Of a stretch of DNA of 5,857 bases, positions 1-5,722 are shown one piece after another. This DNA is from Candidatus Babeliales bacterium (GTDB lineage Bacteria > Babelota > Babeliae > Babelales > CAIQNR01): NCBI GenBank assembly GCA_021735725.1, contig JAIPGS010000054.1:1-5857 (forward strand), written 5' to 3'. A program made the translations under genes and the position numbers. The notes beneath the pieces are model-generated. The model was given only the letters and a program-made list of their open reading frames with translations, was not told where the DNA came from and did not search any database. The first letter of the stretch is position 1, and every line of letters starts with the position of its first letter.

Positions 1-592
1 CCCTTGTCCAACCAGATGGAAAAAAACTTTTTTTCATTATTGTTTGATGCCCTTTAAAAAGTTGTTCATATGTTTGATGAGATTTTTTTATTTTTTTTAT
101 TTCTACAAGTTCTATATCTTCTATTTTCATACTCTTTCTCTTTTTAAAATTTTCTTCTACTAAATCAAAAAAACTAGAAGAAACAGGTGGTGGAGGTTCA
201 TAAGAATCAGGAATTTTATCAGTAGCATAAAGATTAATTTTATCTTTTTCATCTAATTCAAGAATAATGAATTCTTTATTTTCTTTTCTTGCACTATTCC
301 ATTGATCTATTAACTTGATAAATGATTCTCTTGAACAGGTAAAAATATCTAATGGATCTTCTTGATCATAATAAAGAGATTCAAAGATCATTTTATCATC
401 TTTTTTTGTAAGTGTAGAACAATTTCCTTCATATTCAAAACTTGTATTATCTTTAAACCAATTAATGACAAAATCATTATCTATGCATAAATCAGTAAGT
501 ACTTTAGCTATTAAGTTAGTTTCTGAGGATGTTGACCCTCGAGGTATTAAATGTTTATCTTCTTTTTTTATTATTGTTATTTTTTTTATCAT
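1..592 (-). CDS. Putative immunity protein fused to a degenerate EndoU-like segment (partial, runs off window)
   Basis: An open frame of 197 codons starts at the ATG at 592-590 and continues past base 1, so the C-terminus is missing. The start has AGGA at 598-601, five bases upstream and inside the last codons of the toxin gene. Only two bases separate the toxin stop from this ATG, so translation is probably coupled. Residues 1-125 are slightly acidic and contain FIKLIDQW (91-98) followed by EFIILELDEKDKINL, a compact helix/strand pattern. Position and composition suggest an immunity protein that neutralises the upstream RNase; I do not recognise the family. A linker with PPPP (133-136) follows. 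Residues ~155-197 (IELVEI..., TYEQLFKG, KKSFFPSGWT) align by eye with the second half of the EndoU domain next door. The catalytic histidines have no counterpart here. The role of this tail is unknown. The frame is open throughout, although A7 and T7 runs near base 30 could hide a frameshift. Confidence 0.72.
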   Translation of the reverse strand, partial: MIKKITIIKKEDKHLIPRGSTSSETNLIAKVLTDLCIDNDFVINWFKDNTSFEYEGNCSTLTKKDDKMIFESLYYDQEDPLDIFTCSRESFIKLIDQWNSARKENKEFIILELDEKDKINLYATDKIPDSYEPPPPVSSSFFDLVEENFKKRKSMKIEDIELVEIKKIKKSHQTYEQLFKGHQTIMKKSFFPSGWTR

Positions 593-594
593 TT

Positions 595-2181
595 TTATCC
601 TATTATTGGATGAGCAGTAACTATAGTTCCTGCTTTATCAAATACCATATTTATTTTGATTTTCTCTTTTGTCTTGCCGACTAATTTAAAGTAGTTTCCA
701 TCTATTTCAAATTTTATATTATTTTTTTTAGCATACCTTATAGTTTCATATATTTTTTCAAAAACTTGTTCATGCGTCCATGTAGAAGGAAAAAAAGTCT
801 TTCTAATAGGTTTTTTATTATATCCTCTAAAAACAAATTCATAGATTCCACTAGATTCTTTTCTTTTTGATATTACTTCTAAAGGAATACCTTGCAAAGT
901 TTTAAGTTTACTTGCAATAGTTTCTGCAATATCATGATGAAATCCTGAAATTTTTGATAATATATCGTCTTTACTAAAAGACATCCCTCGTAAAACATGT
1001 TCATATCCACCATGAAATTTTATTCCTTCAAGTGCCCCCCATCCTGTTTCTATAAAATCAAATCGAGTTTTTAAATAAGGTAATTTCACCTCAAGAGGAA
1101 GCCATTTTTGTGCTTTTCCTTTAAAAGGTTTTGGCATTTTTCCACGAAATTTTGGGATTATAGTTTCACTTTCAAGAGCCAGAGTATTAAGATAATCAGT
1201 AGCTGTTACCGATATTTTAAAAGGAACTCCTTCAATGGCATAAACGAGTTCTGAACTTTCTTGTGATGTTTCTATAAAAGTGATTAATTTTTCTGATGAT
1301 AATTTGGTGAATTTGCATAGAGTTCCCGTAATTTTATGTAAAAGAATCGCTTCAACTCCTAAAGCTGTTGCTTTTCTTAAAATATCTTCTTTTGAAAAGG
1401 ACGAAAGCGTAGCATGTAATTCTGAAATTTTTTGATGGTACGAATGAAATTTTGCTTCTAAAAGATCATCTTGATTCATATCTGAATAATGGGAAATAAG
1501 CATACATTCTTTAAGAAGGAGTGCTAAAACTTTTCCTGCTTCAACAACAGAATAAGCAATGTTTTGAACAGTTTTAACGGGATGCAAACATGCATTAACA
1601 CTATTCATTGTCCCTTCTTTAATACCCTGTACAATTGCTTGTGCACATTTAAAAAGAGAATTTCCCCAATCAAAAAGACGAGATGCAAGAACAGGTGCTC
1701 CTTGTTTTTCGGCTTGAGTTGCTAATGTGCAGCTTTCTTGAATCTCATTTTTTAAATAGTTAATTTCTTGATAGTCGGGTAAAGATGCGGTTTTTTGGGA
1801 AAGAGTAGAAATGTTTTGAGAGAGTTGTGATGTGTGTTTTTTTGCTATCGGCAGCATAAGATTATTATCATGTTTTTCATTTTGTAATGCGGCATAATCA
1901 GGATGGTAAGGGTCATTTTCTGGTAAAGCAGAAGGGTTGTAATATTGTTGTTTTTGGAGTATTAAATGTGAAATATAATCAGCTTCTGCCTGAGCTGCAC
2001 GCAAAGCCGGTAAATATGATTGATGTGGTGGGGGATTGTGATGAGATTTATTTGCAAAAGAGGGAGAGTCGGAATGATGAGAATGGTGCGTACTCCTTTC
2101 TGAATTCATTATATAAAAAACATCAGAAGAAGTTTGGGTATAAAAACAGACAAAAAATAATAAAAATAAAAAACAGTTCAT
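595..2181 (-). CDS. Sec-exported polymorphic toxin with C-terminal EndoU ribonuclease domain
   Basis: This 528-residue protein is predicted to be exported and to cleave RNA through its C-terminal domain. The chosen start is the second of two adjacent ATGs (2184, 2181), which lies six bases after AAAGGAG; the frame stays open up to a TTG at 2274, but that TTG belongs to the promoter. Residues 1-20 are a hydrophobic signal peptide (MNCFLFLLFFVCF...). Residues 32-53 are His/Pro-rich. Residues ~60-340 are mostly helical and include HPVKTVQNIAYSVVEAGKVL (200-219), probably a delivery or linker region. The last ~140 residues match the bacterial EndoU pattern: GGYEH (His395), GFHHD (His415/416), RKTFFPSTW (Lys461, Trp468) and a final TAHP. 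His395, His415/416 and Lys461 are the likely catalytic triad, by analogy with EndoU RNases. No PAAR, HINT or filamentous repeat is seen, so the delivery route beyond Sec is unclear. The immunity-like gene follows directly. Alternative: a self-acting RNase aimed at a eukaryotic host. Confidence 0.85.
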   Translation of the reverse strand: MNCFLFLLFFVCFYTQTSSDVFYIMNSERSTHHSHHSDSPSFANKSHHNPPPHQSYLPALRAAQAEADYISHLILQKQQYYNPSALPENDPYHPDYAALQNEKHDNNLMLPIAKKHTSQLSQNISTLSQKTASLPDYQEINYLKNEIQESCTLATQAEKQGAPVLASRLFDWGNSLFKCAQAIVQGIKEGTMNSVNACLHPVKTVQNIAYSVVEAGKVLALLLKECMLISHYSDMNQDDLLEAKFHSYHQKISELHATLSSFSKEDILRKATALGVEAILLHKITGTLCKFTKLSSEKLITFIETSQESSELVYAIEGVPFKISVTATDYLNTLALESETIIPKFRGKMPKPFKGKAQKWLPLEVKLPYLKTRFDFIETGWGALEGIKFHGGYEHVLRGMSFSKDDILSKISGFHHDIAETIASKLKTLQGIPLEVISKRKESSGIYEFVFRGYNKKPIRKTFFPSTWTHEQVFEKIYETIRYAKKNNIKFEIDGNYFKLVGKTKEKIKINMVFDKAGTIVTAHPIIG

Positions 2182-2187
2182 CATCCG

Positions 2188-2194
2188 CTCCTTT
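2188..2194 (-). promoter_or_regulatory. Shine-Dalgarno site that fixes the toxin start
   Basis: Read on the minus strand this is AAAGGAG, three bases before the ATG at 2184 and six before the ATG at 2181. The six-base spacing favours 2181. The site lies about 80 bases downstream of the upstream in-frame TTG at 2274, which has no such site. Confidence 0.75.
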
Positions 2195-2245
2195 GTGCTG
2201 GAGCAGAATCTACTACGCAAAAAATGAAAAATCAAATCTTTAAAA

Positions 2246-2274
2246 ATTTTAATTAATGATGCATTATATGCCAA
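2246..2274 (-). promoter_or_regulatory. Sigma70-type promoter of the toxin operon
   Basis: On the minus strand TTGGCA (2274-2269) is followed by exactly 17 bases and then TAAAAT (2251-2246); each box is one base off consensus. Transcription would begin near 2240, leaving a leader of about 55-60 bases before the start codon. A TATAAT lies inside the spacer (2268-2263) but has no convincing -35 partner. The first TTG of the -35 box is the same TTG that extends the toxin frame, which argues against that TTG being a start codon. Confidence 0.6.
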
Positions 2275-2277
2275 TGT

Positions 2278-2332
2278 TATCCTGCCGTGCCCTCCATAGC
2301 CTTGGCGACGGAAGGGAGCGTAGCGCGAGGAT
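2278..2332. repeat. GC-rich palindromic element, candidate interspersed repeat
   Basis: About 35 of the 50 bases from 2281 to 2330 are G or C, far above the surrounding DNA. On the minus strand CCCTTCCGTCGCC and GGCTATGGAGGG form a near-complete hairpin around an AA loop, with one bulge and one mismatch. It sits between the end of tsaD and the toxin promoter. Structure and composition resemble small palindromic repeats scattered in many bacterial genomes. Only one copy is present here, so dispersal cannot be shown. It could also stop or slow transcription leaving tsaD, although no T-run follows the hairpin. Confidence 0.5.
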
Positions 2333-2394
2333 TCATGCTTTTTATGAAATTTTTATGTATGTATGTTTTTTGGATAAGATCTACATGTAAACAG

Positions 2395-3411
2395 TTATAA
2401 AATCTCAAAAGTTAAGTCATTAAATTTTTGTTGCTGCGCTTTATAGTTACCAACGAAAGCAATCATTGCACCGTTATCTGTACAATATTGTGGAGCGGGA
2501 ACAAAAAAAGAAATTTTATTTTTTTCTGCAAAATTTTTGAGTTGATTTCGTATATATTTATTACAAGCAACTCCTCCAACAAATGAAAAAGCTTTACACT
2601 CAGGATATTTTTTAAGAGCCATTTTTAATTTTTGTTCAAAAATATCAGCGATGCAGACAAGAAGCGAACTAGAGACTTTATTTTTAAGATCTTCACTTGT
2701 ATCAAGAAGTGTTCTTGTTTTTAAATCATATGCTCCCCGATTAACAAGATCATAAAGAACAGCAGTTTTGAGACCAGAAAAACTGAAATCAAGTGTTTTT
2801 GAAGTGCTGCGAGGATACTTAAAATAATCTACAAAATTTTCTTGAGCGGCGCGTTTTTCAATGATTGGTCCGCCTGGATATCCTAAATTTAGTAATTTAG
2901 AAATTTTATCAAATGCTTCTCCTGCCGCATCATCACGAGTTGTTGAAAATGGTTCGTATTTTCCCCAGTCTGTTATGTAATACATACTTGTATGACCACC
3001 AGATGCAGTTAAACAGATAAAAGGAAATGGTATGTTGTTTTCTATACATGCAGAAAAAGCATGACCTTCAAGATGATTAACAGCGATTATTTTTTTGCCT
3101 GTTGCACCTGCAATTCCTTTTGCAAAACAGGTTCCTATAAGAAGAGATCCTGAAAGGCCGGGCTTACTGGTAACTGCAATTGTTGTTATATCGTTGAGTG
3201 TTACGCCTGCTTGTTCAAGCGCTTGAGAAACAATAAAATTAATTTTTTCAATATGTGCACGTGCGGCAAGTTCGGGAACAACGCCACCATATTCTTTATG
3301 CATATGTATTTGAGAAAACAAAGGATTGGAAAGTATTCCTTTTTCTGGGCAATAGACTGCCGCAGCTGTTTCGTCGCACGATGATTCTATTCCTAAAATT
3401 AATTCTTTCAT
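2395..3411 (-). CDS. tsaD: tRNA N6-adenosine threonylcarbamoyltransferase TsaD
   Basis: TsaD (Kae1/YgjD family) transfers the threonylcarbamoyl group from threonylcarbamoyl-AMP to A37 of tRNAs that read ANN codons, working in the cytoplasm with TsaB and TsaE in bacteria. At 338 residues it has normal family length. The ASKHA-fold signatures are intact: GIESSCDET (7-15), GGVVPELAARAH (42-53), VNHLEGH (111-117), SGGHTS (137-142), GEAFDK (164-169), FSFSGLKTA (209-217), FVGGVACN (277-284) and TDNGAMIA (311-318). His113, His117 and Asp312 are the expected metal ligands. No residue appears lost, so the gene should be functional; it is normally essential. It begins 21 bases after the stop of the upstream secreted-protein gene with only a weak Shine-Dalgarno (TGGAA), so it probably depends on the shared transcript. 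Neither tsaB nor tsaE is in the window. Confidence 0.97.
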   Translation of the reverse strand: MKELILGIESSCDETAAAVYCPEKGILSNPLFSQIHMHKEYGGVVPELAARAHIEKINFIVSQALEQAGVTLNDITTIAVTSKPGLSGSLLIGTCFAKGIAGATGKKIIAVNHLEGHAFSACIENNIPFPFICLTASGGHTSMYYITDWGKYEPFSTTRDDAAGEAFDKISKLLNLGYPGGPIIEKRAAQENFVDYFKYPRSTSKTLDFSFSGLKTAVLYDLVNRGAYDLKTRTLLDTSEDLKNKVSSSLLVCIADIFEQKLKMALKKYPECKAFSFVGGVACNKYIRNQLKNFAEKNKISFFVPAPQYCTDNGAMIAFVGNYKAQQQKFNDLTFEIL

Positions 3412-3432
3412 AATGGTTCCATTGTAGTTTCA

Positions 3433-4137
3433 TTATCCTATACGCGAAATTGTTGTATATTCTTCTTGCTTGGATTGTTTTTCTAATTTTCTGTGAAAGG
3501 GATCAGTATCAAGAGCAGCTAAGACACTTTTGATTGAAGCTTCTTCAAGAAGCGGATCTTTTGAGAGCACAATTGTGGGAAGAACAATAAGATTGCTCTC
3601 TTTTTTCCATGATGCGATTGAAAGTTCTTTGATGTAGGTAGGATCTAAAACAATAATAAGCGCATCTTCAGGAATATTAAATCCTTCATTTCCAGAAGTT
3701 TCATAAATAATCCACCTAAAATTACGTATATCATTTAAATCATCTTTGCGTTTTAAGTGATAATATTTATAAGGAACATTGTAAGGGACTTCAAGCTCTT
3801 TAATAAGAGGAGAATCGGGTGTTTTAATATGGGTCACAACAATATGAAACTCTTCAGGATTTTTAGCTCCAATAAATTGAAAGCTTCCTTCATGTTGCGT
3901 AACTTTTATTCCTTTGTAATACATGCGCCAACCTAAAGACTTTTTATATTCAAAAGGATTTTTTATAGTAATCACATAAGGGGCTTCGTCTTGAGAAGAT
4001 GAAGAAATGGGCGCGTCCGGAAAAGACTTTTGAGTGCTTTTTTTATATAAATTTTTAAAGTCCCTTTGTGCCAAGCTATAAGAAGGTAAAGATAAGCTTA
4101 TAATAAAAAGAAAAATGTACTGTTTTATTATTTTCAT
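3433..4137 (-). CDS. Sec-exported protein of unknown function
   Basis: I do not recognise this 234-residue protein. Residues 1-23 form a clear signal peptide: MKIIK, a hydrophobic stretch, then SLA before Gln24, a good signal-peptidase I site; there is no lipobox cysteine. The mature part begins with a Ser/Lys-rich stretch (about 24-50), followed by alternating hydrophobic and polar residues typical of beta-strands (YVITIKNPF, GSFQFIGA, FHIVVTHI, RWIIYET, ALIIVLDPTYI, NLIVLPTIVL) and ends in a charged tail. This suggests a small soluble beta-rich periplasmic or secreted domain. The start is supported by AGGAG a few bases upstream. It is first in an operon with tsaD; the pairing looks positional rather than functional. 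No known catalytic motif is visible. Confidence 0.85.
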   Translation of the reverse strand: MKIIKQYIFLFIISLSLPSYSLAQRDFKNLYKKSTQKSFPDAPISSSSQDEAPYVITIKNPFEYKKSLGWRMYYKGIKVTQHEGSFQFIGAKNPEEFHIVVTHIKTPDSPLIKELEVPYNVPYKYYHLKRKDDLNDIRNFRWIIYETSGNEGFNIPEDALIIVLDPTYIKELSIASWKKESNLIVLPTIVLSKDPLLEEASIKSVLAALDTDPFHRKLEKQSKQEEYTTISRIG

Positions 4138-4170
4138 GGGCTCTCCTGAATAAAAGTGGAGGAAAATACC

Positions 4171-4199
4171 TTGTTCCTTAGTGTATATCTTGGTAGAAT
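4171..4199 (+). promoter_or_regulatory. Extended -10 promoter for the DUF2062-smpB operon
   Basis: TTGTTC (4171-4176), a 17-base spacer and TAGAAT (4194-4199) are preceded by TGG at 4191-4193, giving a TGn extended -10 that can compensate for the weak -35 box. The transcript would start near 4206, leaving a leader of about 45 bases. The TAAGG at 4241-4245 serves as Shine-Dalgarno for the ATG at 4253. Confidence 0.6.
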
Positions 4200-4225
4200 A
4201 TACCTTAAAGAGTCTATCTTTTCAA
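4197..4225 (-). promoter_or_regulatory. Sigma70-type promoter for the secreted protein-tsaD operon
   Basis: On the minus strand TTGAAA (4225-4220), a 17-base spacer and TATATT (4202-4197) each differ from consensus at one position. The transcript would start about 50 bases before the start codon at 4137. Its -10 box shares bases with the -10 box of the divergent promoter. Confidence 0.7.
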
Positions 4226-4252
4226 AGTTTAAAAATAATTTAAGGTAAAATC

Positions 4253-4726
4253 ATGTTTAGTAGGGCGAAAAAATTTCTTTTAAAGCTCTTTATTTATGAA
4301 ACATCACCCCATAAATTAGCTGTTGCATGTGCAATTGCGGTCTATATTGCATTTTCTCCTTTCTTTGGGCTTCATACTCTAATGCTTATTGGGTCGGGGA
4401 TGTTCTTTAAATTGAATATTCCTCTTTTATTAATTATTGGATATGTGATTAATAATCCTTTTAGTATGATTCCTATTTATATGAGTGGATATGCCGTAGG
4501 TTATTGGATTTTGCATGAATGTTTAGAATTTCATGTTTGTGCTTATAATCCTTGGTGGATGGAGTCGGTAAATAATTTTTTACATGCAAAGATAGGTATT
4601 TCGCATATTTCTTTTTGGGCTTTTATGATAGGAGGAAATTGCGTGGGAATTATCTTGGGATGTGTGGCATATCCATTGATGCATCATATTTTTAAAAGGC
4701 TTTCTATTCAACAGGCAATAAGATAA
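4253..4726 (+). CDS. DUF2062 family inner-membrane protein
   Basis: This 157-residue protein matches the DUF2062 family: TSPHKLAVACAIAVYIAFSP (18-35), then FFGLHT (37-42), a second hydrophobic helix (about 43-65), NNPFSMIPIY (67-76), a third helix with glycine-rich YAVGYWIL (80-87), and a last helix (about 118-142) after a more polar loop. The SPh..A, PxFGxHT and NP signatures are the family hallmarks. Three to four membrane-spanning helices are expected, with a basic N-terminus (RAKK) and C-terminus (FKR) probably in the cytoplasm. The biochemical function of DUF2062 proteins is not established; some are fused to or located near glycosyltransferases, which gives no clue here. The gene leads an operon with smpB, 16 bases downstream. 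TAAGG seven bases before the ATG supports the start. Confidence 0.9.
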   Translation: MFSRAKKFLLKLFIYETSPHKLAVACAIAVYIAFSPFFGLHTLMLIGSGMFFKLNIPLLLIIGYVINNPFSMIPIYMSGYAVGYWILHECLEFHVCAYNPWWMESVNNFLHAKIGISHISFWAFMIGGNCVGIILGCVAYPLMHHIFKRLSIQQAIR

Positions 4727-4742
4727 GGGAGAGAAATCTACT

Positions 4743-5204
4743 ATGAAAATTATATCTCAAAATAAAAAAGGGCGCTTCGATTATGAAGTGCTTTCAACTA
4801 TTGAAGCAGGCATTGTGCTTATTGGAGACGAAGTAAAGGCTTTAAGAGCTGGGCATATAAATTTAACAGGATCTTTTGCTGTTGTTACAGGAGGGGAACT
4901 TTTTCTTTTAAATTGTCATATTACTCCCTATGATAAAGCATTTCAAAAAAATGACGATGCGGCAAGTAGAACTCGTAAATTGCTTGTTCACAGAAGAGAA
5001 TTGAATAAACTTATTGGGGAAGTATCTCAAAAAGGACTTACATTGGTTCCCTTAAAAATCTATTTTAATAAGCGGAGTAAAGTTAAATTAGAGATTGGTT
5101 TATGTAAGCATAAAAAAGCTGCAGGTAAAAAAAGAGAGCTTAAAGAACAGGATATTAAGCGTGAAACTTCACGTGAACTTAAAGATGTTTTTAAATATAA
5201 ATAA
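4743..5204 (+). CDS. smpB: SsrA-binding protein SmpB
   Basis: SmpB binds the tRNA-like end of tmRNA and carries it into the empty A site of stalled ribosomes, where its tail occupies the mRNA channel. The 153-residue length is normal. Visible landmarks are the N-terminal strand RFDYEVLSTIEAGIVL (11-26), the conserved GDEVKALRAGHINLTGS (28-44) with Glu30 and Lys32, RTRKLLVHRRE (76-86), VPLKIYFNKRSKVKLEIGL (102-120), and the basic KHKKAAGKKRELKEQD (122-137). The C-terminal tail (about 138-153, ending KDVFKYK) is charged and should form the helix that probes the mRNA channel. GGGAG upstream of the ATG is the likely ribosome site, at a rather long distance of about 11 bases. The gene stands directly before its RNA partner ssrA and shares a transcript with the DUF2062 gene. 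Confidence 0.97.
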   Translation: MKIISQNKKGRFDYEVLSTIEAGIVLIGDEVKALRAGHINLTGSFAVVTGGELFLLNCHITPYDKAFQKNDDAASRTRKLLVHRRELNKLIGEVSQKGLTLVPLKIYFNKRSKVKLEIGLCKHKKAAGKKRELKEQDIKRETSRELKDVFKYK

Positions 5205-5214
5205 GCGAAACCTT

Positions 5215-5243
5215 TTGACACCACAATTTTTTTTAGTTACAAT
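5215..5243 (+). promoter_or_regulatory. Near-consensus promoter of ssrA
   Basis: A perfect TTGACA (5215-5220), a 17-base spacer and TACAAT (5238-5243, one mismatch) begin 11 bases after the smpB stop codon. Transcription would start near 5250, leaving a 5' leader of roughly 27 bases that RNase P would remove to give the mature end at 5278. This is the strongest promoter in the window, fitting the high abundance of tmRNA. Confidence 0.88.
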
Positions 5244-5277
5244 AAGAAATATATTAATTAAGCTATTTGAAATATAC

Positions 5278-5663
5278 GGGGGCGCACTGGCTTCGACGTG
5301 TTGTTGACGTGCGTGAGAGCATACCGAGCTTTGTCTGGTCGCTCGTAAAAAAAACTGTCAAACAATAAGTGCAAACAAACAAGCACAATCTACTAACGGA
5401 ATGGTGGCTTTTGCGTAAGCAATAGTCTCTTTTGTTAGTGATCTTGTATATTTGACGTGTCTATCAGTTAGATGTATTCGAATTATAAAAGATAGAACGC
5501 ATACTGTAGGTTTCTCAGGATCGTAATGTATGTGTATCACCATCTTGACTTGTAGTTATCTCTTTGTTCTTGAAGTGATTACAAGTATAAACAAGAACTA
5601 AGTATGTAGCGCTTGCGTGTTGCTACAATGCGGACATGGGTTCGACTCCCATCGCCTCCACCA
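5278..5663 (+). ncRNA. ssrA: tmRNA (one-piece)
   Basis: This RNA acts as both tRNA and mRNA to free stalled ribosomes and tag the unfinished protein for proteolysis. The 5' end GGGGGCG (5278-5284) pairs with CGCCTCC (5653-5659) to form the 7-bp acceptor stem with one G-U pair; A5660 is the discriminator base and CCA (5661-5663) is encoded. The hallmark CTGGCTTCGACG follows the 5' stem, and the T arm ATGGG-TTCGACT-CCCAT lies near the 3' end. The resume codon is GCA at 5371, after AACAATAAGT. The tag frame 5371-5415 encodes ANKQAQSTNGMVAFA and stops at TAA 5416-5418. GCTTTTGCGTAAGC can fold around the tag stop, and CTAAC/GTTAG pairs around it, as expected for the helix that contains the tag stop. 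The length of 386 bases is typical. I did not resolve all pseudoknots. It is a continuous, not permuted, form. Confidence 0.96.
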
Positions 5664-5669
5664 TTTTTT
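5664..5669 (+). terminator. T-tract after ssrA, possible terminator
   Basis: Six T residues directly follow the encoded CCA. Together with the stable acceptor and T-arm fold they could end transcription. A small stem TTCG/CGAA (5668-5682 region) and ATCC-TTTA-GGAT (5690-5701) follow, but neither is succeeded by T residues on this strand. Confidence 0.3.
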
Positions 5670-5722
5670 CGTTTAAGCGAAGGTGTGGTATCCTTTAGGA
5701 TGTATAAAAAAAAATAGTTTAA

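Noticed and set aside
1887..2243. Plus-strand open frame of 118 codons
   Set aside because: It lies wholly opposite the toxin gene, has no convincing ribosome site and no family resemblance; the minus-strand frame has a signal peptide and an EndoU domain.
2263..2268. Perfect TATAAT on the minus strand as the toxin -10 box
   Set aside because: No acceptable -35 box lies 16-18 bases upstream (GC-rich repeat there), whereas TTGGCA-N17-TAAAAT overlaps it with better spacing; it might still be a secondary start.
2341..2394. Rho-independent terminator after tsaD
   Set aside because: Only short weak stems and a small ATGT repeat are visible, without a hairpin followed by T residues on the minus strand.
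5095..5307. Plus-strand open frame of 70 codons
   Set aside because: It overlaps the smpB end in another frame, then crosses the ssrA promoter and the 5' end of the tmRNA; no protein signature.
5358..5543. Minus-strand open frame of 61 codons
   Set aside because: It lies entirely within the tmRNA gene, whose structure and tag explain the sequence.
5664..5722. Small gene or second RNA between ssrA and the insertion sequence
   Set aside because: Only two four-base stems and an A9 run are present; no start codon with a ribosome site and no tRNA-like fold.
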